In this document: in pieces, positions 11,929 to 22,638 of the stretch
Layout: each line of letters starts with the position of its first letter
Position numbering within the stretch: the stretch's first letter is position 1
Assembly: GCA_000787465.1 (NCBI GenBank)
Contig: JSYX01000027.1
Location: forward strand, 1 to 64,000
Direction: 5' to 3'
Length of the DNA stretch: 64,000 nt
Source: Thermomucor indicae-seudaticae
Taxonomy: Eukaryota > Mucoromycota > Mucoromycetes > Mucorales > Lichtheimiaceae
Notes under the pieces: generated by a model
Databases searched by the model: none
Seen by the model: only the letters and a program-made list of their open reading frames with translations
What the model was told of the DNA's origin: nothing
Program-made: the position numbers and the translations under genes

Positions 11929-14636
11929 ATGAAACTAGTACCTCGAGAGCTCGACAAACTTTTGTTAAGCAATGGTACGACAGCAATTCTCTATCTGTCT
12001 TTATTTCAGGTGGACGGGAGCATGTTTCTCGGGCTGACCCATGTTTAGTCGGATATCTCGCCCAAAAGCGGCTTGCTCGCGGTCTCCAGCTCAATCATAC
12101 TGAAGCAACAGCATTGATCGCTTCCCAACTACTGGAATTCATGCGAGACGGGACGTATACTGTTTCGCAGCTGATGGATCTAGGCAAACAAATGCTGGGG
12201 CGTCGGCATGTAATGCCGGAAGTACTGGACACACTTCAAGAAGTCCAAGTGGAAGGCACTTTCCCAGATGGCACCTTCCTCGTCACAGTTCACGATCCGA
12301 TATGTACCGACCACGGTAACCTTGAAATGGCACTCTATGGCAGCTTTTTGCCTATTCCAGACAACAGCAAGTTTCCCTTACCGACCGCTCCTCGGAAGCC
12401 TGAAGATGCGCCCGGTGCTGTGATTATTCAACCCGGAAAAATTGAACTGAATCAGGGTAGACGTCGTGTGTTGTTGGTTGTCTACAACCAAGGTGATCGT
12501 CCAATCCAGGTAAAAGGAACAGAATCACGAAAAATAATACCTGTCTTCTTATAACAGTTTTTGTAAAGGTCGGCTCCCATTTCCACTTTATCGAAGTCAA
12601 TGCGTCTTTACAGTTCAACCGAGCCTTGTCATACGGCATGCGACTCGACATACCCGCCGGCACTGCAGTTCGGTTTGAACCGGGTGAGCCCAAGACTGTC
12701 ACACTTGTCGAAATTGGCGGCAACAAGGTGATTACGGGCGGTAATGGACTCGCCTCCGGTCCGTTCGACATGGCCCGCTTACCCAGCATCATGCAAACGA
12801 TCACTGAGCGCGGCTTTTTGGACGACGATACCGTGGTATCGCTCCAGCCTGTACCTCATACCATCGAGCGAGCATACTATGCAGATCACTATGGTCCAAC
12901 CACGGGTGATCTTGTCCGACTCGGCAACACCGAATTGTGGGCACGCGTAGAACGGGATTACACTGTTTACGGCGACGAATGCAAGTTTGGCGGCGGTAAA
13001 GTATTGCGAGAGGGTATGGGCCAGGCCACCGGACGAATGGATGAAGAGGTACTTGATCTCGTCATCACCAACGCACTCATTATCGATTATACGGGCATCT
13101 ATAAGGCGGATATTGGTATCAAGAAGGGGAAAATTGTCGGTATCGGTAAAGCAGGCAACCCGGATGTCATGGACGGTGTAACGCCCGGCATGGTGGTCGG
13201 TGCCGCCACAGAGGCTCTAGCCGGTGAAGGCAAGATCTTTACGGCGGGCGCCATTGATACCCACGTCCATTACATTTGCCCTCAGCTGTGCTGGGAGGCC
13301 CTCTCGAGCGGTATTACCACCGTGATCGGCGGCGGTACAGGACCCAACACCGGCACGAATGCCACCACGTGCACCAACGGCAAGCATCATGTCGAGGTCA
13401 TGATGAAAGCGACGGATGAAATCCCGCTCAACTTTGGGTTTACGGGCAAGGGCAACACCTCTAGCGAAGCAGAAATTGCTGAACAGATCGAAGCTGGTTG
13501 TCTGGGATTGAAATTGCACGAAGATTGGGGCACGACGCCATCCGCTATTGACACTTGTCTCAGTGTCTGTGACAAGTATGACGTCCAGGCTACGATCCAC
13601 ACAGATACCCTCAACGAAGCTGGATTTGTCGAATCTACTATCAATGCGTTCAAGGGTCGTACCATTCACACTTATCACAGCGAAGGTGCAGGTGGTGGAC
13701 ACGCCCCTGACAGTACGTAACCCTTTTCCTTACTCTAGTAGCACCCTCTAACAACGTGTATGTCTATTGTTTTATTTAGTCATTCGAGTTTGCAGCGAGC
13801 CAAATGTGTTACCTTCTTCCACGAACCCAACCCGTCCATACACGGACAACACACTGGACGAGCACGTGGACATGCTGATGGTATGCCACCACTTGTCGAA
13901 ATCGGTCCCAGAAGACGTTAAGTTTGCCGAAAGCCGTATCCGTAAAGAAACCATTCAGGCAGAAGACGTGTTGCAGGATATGGGTGCGATCAGCATGATC
14001 AGTTCCGACAGCCAAGCCATGGGTCGCATTGGCGAAGTGGTCTTGCGTACGTGGAAGACGGCGAGCAAGATGCGTGTGCAACGTGGCAAATTGCCCGAAG
14101 ACCAAGACCAAGAGGGCGACAATTACCGAATCCGGCGCTATGTGGCCAAATACACCATCAACCCTGCGATTGCTCATGGTATCAGCCATGTGGTGGGCTC
14201 GATTGAAGTCGGCAAAGTGGCTGATCTGGTCATGTACACACCACAACTGTTCGGTACCAAGCCTGAGCTGGTCATCAAGGGTGGCGTGATTGTTTGGGCT
14301 CAGATGGGTGATGCCAACGGATCGATTCCTACAACAGAACCTGTTATTTCTCGACCCATGTTTGGCGCGATTCCTTCGACGGTGTCGTATACAAGCATGC
14401 TCTTTGTCTCCCAAGCATCGATCGATAACGGTGTCATTGATTGCTACAAGATCCGCAAAAAGGCTGTGGCCGTCAAGAACTGTCGCAACGTGACGAAAAA
14501 GGATATGCGGCTCAACGACGTGATGCCTGTTATCAAGGTGGATCCGGAAACTTACAAGGTGACTGCAGATGGTCAAGAATGTACTTGTGATGCTCTTTCC
14601 CCTCTTCCTCTCACGCAATCCTTTTATATATTCTAA
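11929..14636 (+). CDS. URE1: Urease (fused gamma-beta-alpha chain)
   Basis: Four exons (11929-11974, 12049-12509, 12569-13712, 13780-14636) sum to 836 codons, 835 aa, the usual length of fungal and plant urease. The gamma part ([22 protein letters not shown]), the beta part ([11 protein letters not shown]) and the alpha part follow in order. Nickel-site motifs are intact: [17 protein letters not shown] (carbamylated Lys), TIHTDTLNE and [12 protein letters not shown]. The flap Cys-His is in MVCHHL, and the end is typical (LTQSFYIF). The cytosolic enzyme hydrolyses urea to ammonia and carbamate; it needs accessory proteins for nickel loading, and none is encoded nearby. It lies co-directional with PUF60, with a 366-base gap and no sign of linkage. 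Confidence 0.97.
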
Positions 14637-15049
14637 AGAACCGTGCATATTCCCGCCTTTCCCGATCATTGTATGATACCTATTTCCGTATAGTCTATTA
14701 GCTATCCCGGTTTCTTTATTCCCTATTAAACAATGGATTTGGCATTGCGTTCGTCAAGGAATAATGCATCAGCTGCCATTTTGCCCTATTCACGAGCAGT
14801 CGAGTCAGGGGAATTGTGTTTAATATAGTTCGACAAGACATCAATGTATGCGAGAACCGCATATGGAATGGCTCGTAGTGGATGACAGATGGACCATTAA
14901 TATGAAATCCTTGTATATGTACAGCTGTCGCTTGCTATACCGGTTACTGACACGAGGCCATAAATTAGATAATTGATATATCTAGTATTTATTTAAATCT
15001 TTACAGAAATAACTGAGCAGCTTTGTTCTATCGATTGATACGTTTCAAT

Positions 15050-15831
15050 ATTGTTACAACTCCTGTTACACTGCGGCCTGTTGTTGGACGATTTGCACAG
15101 AAGTTCATCATATCAAAAGCTAAGAAAAAGCCATCAAAAAGACGAAAAGCAATCCAACGCTCAGTCTCGTACAAGAATCTGGGGGCTCCTGTTTTTTAAA
15201 ACAAGTGCAAAGAAATCATCAAGAGAGATCCATAAGATCGTCGTCAAAGTTGGGAAGCAAAATTTAACCGAAGCCTTCGAGGTCAAATTACGACAGATCA
15301 TACAATATATCAAGACCACTGATGATTTGGATAAACCCGAGGAGCAAAAGAGAAAGGAGCAAGAGAAGATTAATCAGCTATTGCTTACAACGAAGAAGGC
15401 GCTCCTTCACGCAACAAGGTGCCGAGAGGTACTTGGGCGGAAGCCGACAGGATTGGAATAAAGAATGATGCCATGTCGAGTACGGAACAACAGAGGCGAC
15501 ATTGGGAAAAGGAGGCAAGGTGTATATGGGTTGGAGAGAATATGTCAAGCAGCACTTCGACAGTTTTTCCTCCCAAACCAAACTACAGGTAAGAAGGCAA
15601 ACCGCAGATGAACTCCATGAAAAGCTGCGCACATGTACGACGCGTGTCGAGAAGCTTCTCCGCCATGGTTTGCCACCGGAGCTTCGTGAGCTTTTCTATG
15701 AAAAAGTTGATGCAACAGCGATAATGATAACGGACGAACTTGCCGAGCTATCAGCAATTATCAGGGCTACCATAGTGAGACCAAAAGCCGCGATCGTCAA
15801 GGATGGCAAGAAGCAAAAAAGGGCCTATTAA
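15050..15831 (+). pseudogene. Decayed Lys-rich ORF of unknown family
   Basis: Two overlapping plus-strand open stretches (about 15051-15461 and 15502-15831), plus a third frame at about 15046-15200 (KAKKKPSKRRKA), read like protein: KVGKQNLTEAFEVKLRQ, then RTCTTRVEKLLRHGL and ATAIMITDELAELSAI. The frame changes twice, which suggests a broken gene or a gene with introns I could not place. No family is recognised. It sits in a gene-poor stretch, so a relic of a repeated element is likely. Confidence 0.35.
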
Positions 15832-17397
15832 CGGAGCTTCGTTGTGTACGAATACCAGATGTCCCTTATATAAGGCTGGAAGATCCGTGCAAAATCGAGA
15901 CACAGTATCAGCTATATGTATCGCCATGGTAGGCGCTAGCCATCTACTTACCGGCCAAACGTTGGCCCCTTTTTCAAGAAATTCAGCCGCTCGAAGGATG
16001 CTGAATACAAAAGCACAACCCCATACGCCGGCGGGAAATGGTAATGTATTATTTATAGTTACTGTGTAGTGTCTGATGGAGTTATGTATGTAGTCGATGC
16101 TGTGGCGGCCACTGCCAAGGGGGGCAGTCATCCCACTTGTTACTCCCGATGGTCCTTCTGACGGGTAACTTCGTAAGTGAAGAAATCAATGACCAGCTAG
16201 GCGCTGTTACTGAACATTTCTCTTTTGCAACAGGCTGGTAAGAAAATACTGTCACATTTGCAACATAACGAAAGGCTAAACATTGAATGTTTATGCGTGC
16301 ATGAGCTTCGTTTTGCGCCGACCTGAATCAAGTTTGCGCATAGCTCGGCGAACTGAGCGGTAAGTGTGTAAAATGAGGGTACCATCTGCGTGAATTTCTA
16401 ATTAAGTGATGCATATTTTATTCCTCTTCAGCGCAGACTTAATTTATGGTTGACGCAAAAAGAATCCCATGCAACGCAGACATTCATTCAAAATAGAGTA
16501 CGTAGCCGGCTTATCGATATAGCGAATGCACGGCTCGCCAACTGGTTACGGATAATGTTTTAACCAAGAACGCTAATACGTATTTATCAAGCCAATTGTC
16601 GTGTCTGACACGCATCCAACTGCTTAACTGTTAAGTCAATCGTGGCGTTCTTTTTAATCCGTGAACGGTGGTCTTACATTAGGCAATGAGGTCTTTATTA
16701 AAAACAAGGTCGAGCGAACCCATACGTATTTGTCCTATAAGGTCAGTTTATGGAAGTCGCGTATCATAAAACAGTAGGCAGGTCTGCTGTTCGCGAGGCC
16801 GAAGGCCGAGCTTAATATGAGATCTTCTGGGTGCGGGTTATAGTACGTACGGCCTGCATGCCCTCCCTTCGCTTCGCTTCAGGGGTCGTAAGATTCATCA
16901 AGAAGACAAGGTGCGTATTTTCAAGCAAAGTCCACGTCCCCATGACAGTAAGGGCTGCTTTGGGCGAGGCATGCTTGGGTGAGTGCTTTTTGTTACAACC
17001 TTGCTTCGGTAGCCCTATGACATGTCTAACTTCACCGGTGGCCGAAACAACTGGAGATGCATATTTGTCGGGATCAGTAACCCAAGCGTGTTACGAATGG
17101 ATGTTATCATTTTATTCCAATGGAAACGCTGCAGCACGTAATCGGTCCGTTTTGGCTTCAGATTATGCGTTTTAAAAGAGCTTTTCTTTGCCTCTTTTTC
17201 CCTCGAGAAGAAGAAACTGTTACGATGAATCTAATCTATTGATGCTAATGGCTATTTAGTTACGATCAATGGTCATATTCCAACTGACAAGTGTTATCAT
17301 AATGGCGTCTTCTCTTTTATCCATTTGAAATGTTCATTGGGTCAGTTTTCCTGTTCTTGGGGAAGCGTTGATCTTTCTTACACCTGTCACGATGGTC
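15832..17397. other. Gene-free stretch
   Basis: No supported gene. Short open frames (for example 16831-17175, plus) lack protein-like character and splice signals. A small GC-rich palindromic patch lies at about 16793-16812 (GAGGCCGAAGGCC). Confidence 0.5.
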
Positions 17398-18064
17398 TTT
17401 CAGAGTAAACCGCCTTGGACAAAAGTTGAGCCTACGTCCTCTAACAAGGCTGCTCAGTAAGTGCATTGAAGTCCAAATTTCTCAAGTATTTTCCGTTTAT
17501 GTGCAGTGCCCGTCATACGTTTCTTACATATACTTTGCGTCTCAGTCTCGCTGGATCTGCAAAGCTTCGCAAATCCATCCTTATGTTTCTCTTTTATGTA
17601 TATTTGACCCTTACTTTGTACATTATTCTCTTTCTGCTTCTTCGGCTGCGGACAAGATGTCTTGCGGAGGATTGGAAGCCTTGCACTTCGCGACCCTCAA
17701 ATTATATAGCCAGTCAACTGCTACACTGTACTACATGTTGTGAAGCCGCCAAGGCACTACGGTGCACCGCCGAGTGGATCCATTCGGGGTTCTTCCCGTG
17801 ATTGGACTTGCGCCTTTTACGTGTTCATATCCCGTAGACATTCTTGTCGTCCACGAAGTGGTTCATACCAAATGGAGTTTTATCCCGAAGGCTCCGCTAG
17901 AACCGGAAAGGGAAGAATCAAAAAGATTATCACGCTTGAAATTCAGGAAGAAGCTTAGAACGCAAATGAATGAACGAGGAAGTGTATTAATGTGTTTCTG
18001 TTCTTCATTAATTAAGGAAGTGCGCATGATGAGTACATTAAAGGGTAGTAATGTTTGTGTGTAG
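17398..18064 (+). CDS. Possible two-exon gene of unknown function
   Basis: A candidate first exon starts near 17392 (MVFQSKPPWTKVEPTSS) and ends at a perfect GTAAGT donor (17457). Splicing to the AG in GTGAAG at about 17744 joins the frame to a protein-like stretch with VDPFGVLPVIGLAPF, VVHEVVHTKWSFIPK and a basic end (LSRLKFRKKLRTQ), stopping at 18064. The implied intron (about 285 nt) is much longer than others here, so an intermediate exon or a wrong model is possible. No family recognised. Confidence 0.28.
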
Positions 18065-18158
18065 GGTGTTCAATGTGATGACAAATAGGGAGCCAGGATG
18101 GTGCAATGCAAAATGGTATGTATCTGGATTGGGTCTTTGATATATTCGCGTTCTTGCT

Positions 18159-18305
18159 TTAATTGGTCTTGTTAAAGTAGAGGACGTCGTTCTTGCATTG
18201 GAGAGCATACGAGTAAGCCAAGGCACCTGCGGCTGTTGAGATGGCCAACTTCTTGCCGATTTGGGTTGCGCTACCAAGAGTCAGACGAGTAATGCGAGGG
18301 TACAT
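18159..18305 (-). CDS. 48-aa small protein with its own TATA box
   Basis: Single minus-strand frame from ATG (18305) to TAA (18159). The protein starts MYPRITRLTLGSATQ, has a central hydrophobic, Ala-rich segment (LAISTAAGALAYSYAL) and ends YFNKTN. The basic, hydroxylated N-terminus followed by one possible membrane segment would suit a small mitochondrial inner-membrane protein, but no family is recognised. A long TATA element lies 56-70 bases upstream. It stands alone in a gene-poor region, yet its codon use looks like that of the other genes. Confidence 0.55.
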   Translation of the reverse strand: MYPRITRLTLGSATQIGKKLAISTAAGALAYSYALQCKNDVLYFNKTN

Positions 18306-18360
18306 GTTGTAAGTAGAGAAACGGTCGAATTGATTTATGTCTCGGCCCCCTCTCTGATCC

Positions 18361-18374
18361 CTTTATATATATAC
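18361..18374 (-). promoter_or_regulatory. TATA box of the 48-aa gene
   Basis: On the minus strand the bases read GTATATATATAAAG, followed about 56 bases later by the ATG at 18305. Position and strand match the small ORF. Confidence 0.55.
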
Positions 18375-18568
18375 AGACTCGTTGAGTGATTTTCTTTGTC
18401 GGGCTGAGAAACTGCGGGACGTTTCTGTCAAGAAGTCAACGAATAGGCACGTTCCGCGGGACCACGATTCCGTTCTTTCGGAAAATTTTAATGCAGAAAT
18501 GGAAACACTGCCTGCGCTCAGAAAAAGAGAAAATAGGCACCAATCCCTTATCAAAGGTAACTTCATGA

Positions 18569-18601
18569 CCCTCACTTGTTATCTCGAGTTAACAAGTGAG
18601 G
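18569..18601. repeat. Perfect 12-bp inverted repeat
   Basis: CCTCACTTGTTA (18569-18580) and its exact inverse TAACAAGTGAGG (18590-18601) are separated by 9 bases containing CTCGAG. It could form a strong hairpin or be the ends of a very short element; no gene is around it. Confidence 0.7.
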
Positions 18602-19250
18602 TATATCTACCGATAATTGACTCCAAGAACTGCGACCCGGACGATTATGCGCGAGGTTGGCGGAGCATTTGCTTGTCACCTTGACTCAATCAAGTTGACG
18701 AATTGCGAATAGAGGAATATTATCCATTTTTGGTTCACAATCCACTCTGCGTTTGATGCAATTGAAGATAAAGGTTTGATAAGCTGAAGACGGTAGGCCG
18801 TCTTTATTAATTAACGCAAGGAAGAAAAGGAAGTCTCAGGGCTGCATTGTATCTTCAAACTAATGCGTGTACGTCTACAAATTGCGCTCATCAGCAAAAC
18901 GTTGTGCGCTATGCTTCCGCGAAATGGTCGATTGCCATTCTGCAGTTGGGCACTGTAACTGACACCTATTACGCGCACCCTTCCATATCTCTAACGTGTG
19001 AGTTGAGTCTCCGTTGTGAAGGATGAGGACACTGATGACGAAGTGATTCGCGCTGCTCATCAACATTTTACTGCGCCAAGTGGAAAGTATGACTGTAATT
19101 CAAACATACTGTGGTTCTTGATTCAAATGATAATAACTGATTTCTGTTCCCCATGGTGCTGGTTATCGTGAGGCAACCCCTCGCTCGAATCACCCTTGTC
19201 GGGAGATCTTACTGTACCTGTAAATATGTGTATGTATCTGGTCATTCACA

Positions 19251-19487
19251 GGCAGCCTGCCGGATAAGGATTGCAATACTTGTTCCAGACATTCGCAGCA
19301 TCCAACGCTGTTCCGCTTGAGGAACGACCCGGCTGTACCGGTTGGCAGGGTCTTCTTCGCTGTATGTCTCTCTGGTCAACCAAAGGCAGCCTGCTAGATA
19401 AGGATCACGATCCCTGTTGCAGGCTTTCACAGTCCCCACCCTGCCAGCTTTAGGATCTGCCCAGTTGTACCACTAGGCGAGGGTCTT
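19251..19487 (-). repeat. Two diverged tandem copies of a ~103-bp unit, possibly tRNA-related
   Basis: Unit 1 (19251-19354) and unit 2 (19385-19487) share the start GGCAGCCTGC..GATAAGGAT and the end G.TGTACC....GGC.GGGTCTT, with about 60-65% identity between. On the minus strand unit 2 has CGCCTAGTGGTACAACTGG, which resembles a tRNA A box, and GGGATCGTGATCC, which resembles a weak B box. This could be an old SINE-like repeat. The tandem arrangement is clear; the tRNA link is a guess. Confidence 0.5.
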
Positions 19488-20660
19488 TCCAGGGCGGTGG
19501 CGGCGATTCCTGTGACCGGAAGCGAGAGGTCTGAATCCCATGCATACCTCTCTTGCCCAATAAAGTCTGGCGCATCCACCTGCAAACGCGTACGATATGA
19601 GAAGCCGCTTCAACCTCCCTCTCAATATCCGTCGGTTGCGAAAAAGACCCAGCAAACTTCTTCGTTGCATTGTTCGAGGAAGAAAAGGGTCGACTACGAA
19701 AAGTCGGGCCATTTCCAGACAGTGAGGAAAGAAAGACCTAGGGTATTCCAGTAGAGTTGTTGTCTCAGTACTTTATGATTGATAACAAAGGAAACATGAA
19801 GTGTAACATATACACGGGTTTAAGCGCTTGACTATCTTCTTGTCAGGAATTCTGCCTTCTTTTTCTCCCATGGCCATCATGCGAAATACATGGCACTACT
19901 CAAAAGGTGCCATGTTCTAAATCAAGAATGTCCTCAAATGGGATCGTACCGGATCAAAAAACATGTTGGACGGTCAAATTGTCAGTACTCAAAATGCACG
20001 TAGTAGTTATCGAATAAATTATCAGATAATGAGAATGAGAAGATAAACTGAATCTCTTGCGATATACATGCTTTTTCGGTTAGAATACATAAAGTAATGT
20101 AGGGAAGGCGTGGTGGAGCAATTTGGTCGTTCCGGATTCCCTTTCGAAAGGGGCACCCGTAGGACTGGAAGCGATGTACCCATGGCCGAGATGACTTTGC
20201 TGTCTCGGACACACCAAACGCATTGGCGAACGCGCCTTGCTTGGCGGAAAGAAGCTTTGGTCGTTATCTACATCCTTCCCCTGGTCTTATGGCTATGCAG
20301 ACTTCAACAACCGCAAATTCTGGAAAGCACGAGGATGTGGAACATTGTTCTCGTCACCTGGGCTCGTCTGACGCTCTATTATGTATATCTTTGTCCAAGC
20401 TATCATACTGGCTAGCTGGAAAGTTCATTGGCTTTCGACCTTTCATGACTCCCATTCGTTTTTTGTTGTGCCGCCATACATGATCTGCCCACCGTGTTCT
20501 GAGCGCCCGTTCGTGTTACCTTATTTACCGAGGTTTCGGATATTTTTGGAAATCTTCCAAATTTAATAGGCCGGATTCTGGAACCTGTGTGAAACAGAAA
20601 ACCGAATTGATCGACGCTGTTTCTGCTTTCTTCTTCTCTTTCTCTTAACATTCATCCGCC
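19488..20660. other. Gene-free stretch
   Basis: Short open frames on both strands (for example 20110-20415 and 20223-20483, plus) overlap one another, lack starts with context and do not resemble proteins. No gene supported. Confidence 0.5.
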
Positions 20661-20876
20661 ATGTGCTCAAGGTTTACAGAGCATTTCGATATCGAGTTAC
20701 AGCCTCCCACGCTCTCGTCGACAACGACATCGTCTTCGTCATCATCGTCTTCGTCCTCTTCAAAGCCTCAGACGCAAACGCCTGAAAAGCCTCCCGGGAA
20801 ACTGCAACGACTCATGGGCACCATCAAGCGATTCAAGAAACCATCGTCTGCCGCCTCGCCGTCTTCCACCTCATAG
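20661..20876 (+). CDS. 71-aa Ser-rich small protein
   Basis: Single-exon frame starting MCSRFTEHFDIELQP, followed by a run of about 14 Ser/Thr residues, a Pro/Lys linker (TPEKPPGKLQRLMG), a basic patch (TIKRFKKP) and a Ser end. The serine run uses several codons (TCG, TCT, TCA, TCC) rather than one pure repeat, which suggests it is translated. Function unknown. It converges with the membrane-protein gene on the other strand. Confidence 0.5.
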   Translation: MCSRFTEHFDIELQPPTLSSTTTSSSSSSSSSSSKPQTQTPEKPPGKLQRLMGTIKRFKKPSSAASPSSTS

Positions 20877-20910
20877 TCTTCCGCTTTATACTTGTAAATA
20901 CCTCGCTTAT

Positions 20911-20931
20911 TATCTATCTATCTATCTATCT
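20911..20931. repeat. (TATC)n microsatellite
   Basis: About five tandem TATC units, just downstream of the Ser-rich small gene. Confidence 0.8.
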
Positions 20932-21101
20932 CCTTTTTTGTAATTCCTTTAATCCTACTTTTCGCCGGACGTCGTTTATTGATCTTTCACTCCGTCGCGT
21001 GAAATAACCCAGTCGGTTGTTCTATCAATTCTGTAAATTCTGTCAAAATACAATCAAAGTTGATAAAAGCTTTATTCAACATTCAGAAAACAAAGGAAGA
21101 A

Positions 21102-22287
21102 TTAGGTCAGGAAAGGGCGCTTTTCCTCCTCCACTTGTTGCTTTTTGTCATCGTGCCAAATTTGTTCGTCGTCAGCGCTATCGGACACTGGGATTCTGTT
21201 ATAGTAGTCTGGTCTGGCAGCTGACACGATCAGGTGGTGGATACCCAAGGCAATAGCAAAGAAAAGAGCACAGAAGCCTCCAGTGATCAAGCCGCGCACC
21301 ATAGAGCTTTGAGCGTTCCACCAGTCCACCATCGGTTCAATCAATGCGCTAGCACAGCCCTTGTTGACTGCATGTTCAGGTTTCACCATCATAGGAGTTT
21401 CTGTATATGATTTAGCACACAGAAAGGGATGAGGAAATAACATTGTATTTTACCTTCTTGTTGTTGGATCACAGGACCAGGAAGCAAGAAGCCAGTCAAA
21501 GGATCGACTGACCACTTGTGCACCACACCATTCTCAAACACATCCAAGATTTGCTGTCCGGCTTCAGTCTGGACCACCTGTTCGCCATTAATCTCCGTAA
21601 TCTTTTCCTGGACGCTCAAGCGACGGAAAGTCATGTCACCGTCTTCGGTCTTGAGTTCATCCAGAACCGTGGCCGTCACTTCGACCGTCGCCAGTCCAAT
21701 GTCAAAACTATCTTGCAATAAGGCAGCTTCCTCGTCGGATGTAATCGTCAATTTGTCTGGATTCGCCGCCACTTGAGCCTCCACCTGGATATTGGATACA
21801 CCGATTTCGACTGGAACACCATTACATCGCAGCTAACAATAAAATTCCATCAGATAGAAGTGAAGAAAACAGTGGGACGGTGATAAATTTACCTGGTTTT
21901 CAACAACGTCAAAGGTCACTCTGACCGCCATGACTCGTTCAGCTAGTAGCGAGCCATCGTCGTCCACGAGATCATCGGTGCGTGTGACAGTGACGTACAA
22001 GTGTTCGTTGCCTTTAGCGTCTGCGGCTTCCTCGGACAAGTCCACAGAGGTCACAGAGACATCCTGCATAGGTGCGGCAAAGACGCCTCCTGCCAAGGCT
22101 AGTTGTTCGTAGTTTGAATCCGCATAGACCACGTGGATAGAGTGAGAAAACCGCAGTGATAAAGAAAAGAAAGAAAGCGAAACTCATGTTAATCTCCAAT
22201 GCAATCAAGCCATTTTGCTAAAGAGGTGTACTTGCCAAGGGTGAAAAGCAGTGTGAGTAAAAGTAGAGAGGTTGATGTCAATCTCAT
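21102..22287 (-). CDS. Type I membrane protein of unknown function, 339 aa
   Basis: Four exons (22287-22236, 22182-21893, 21832-21454, 21400-21102) sum to 340 codons. The N-terminus MRLTSTSLLLLTLLF is a signal peptide. The lumenal or outer part is rich in Val, Thr, Asp and Glu and suggests beta structure (VSVTSVDLSEEA, LYVTVTRTDD, MAVRVTFDVV, GVPVEIGVSN). One membrane segment (GGFCALFFAIALGIHHL) lies near residue 290, followed by a short charged tail (DDKKQQVEEEKRPFLT). No family is recognised. The first intron (22183-22235) needs a GC donor; an alternative downstream acceptor in the same phase would shorten the protein N-terminally. Confidence 0.75.
22183..22235 (-). other. GC-AG intron in the 339-aa membrane protein gene
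   Basis: On the minus strand the donor is CTTG|GCAAGT and the acceptor ATGAG (or a later AG in the same phase). The signal peptide and the lumenal part are in different frames, and only the GC donor gives matching phases. The 53-nt length is typical here. Confidence 0.65.
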
Positions 22288-22638
22288 GTGTGTGAAAATT
22301 TGAAGTGAAAGAAGAGACAAAAGAAAAGGAGAAGGGAAAGTGTTGCAGATTGGTATTTCAAGCCGGAACCTCCGAATTTCATTATTCGCATTGACCGAAT
22401 CGACCCAAATTGCTCGGATAAAAAGGCTTCTTTCCAATCCAGTTAAAAACAAGTTGCTTACATACACCTCACACCATCATTGTGCGTTCATAGTCGATCG
22501 TGAATTCTCCGAGACTGTATACGTTTTGGTTTACAAAGTCTGCGTGGAATTTTTTATTGTGCAGCTCTGCAGGAGCGTTCTTTTACATGACATTTTCCCT
22601 AAGAGGCCTACAACTACTATGGTATTTGTACGATCAGA

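Noticed and set aside
13809..14669. 286-codon minus-strand frame opposite urease
   Set aside because: Antisense of urease exon 4; His-rich text reflects the complement of the coding strand.
16780..17175. GC-rich plus-strand ORF near GAGGCCGAAGGCC
   Set aside because: No protein likeness; the palindromic patch is too short to name as an element.
19170..19205. Possible tRNA T-arm (CTCGCTCGAATCACC)
   Set aside because: No matching acceptor or anticodon arm at tRNA spacing on either strand.
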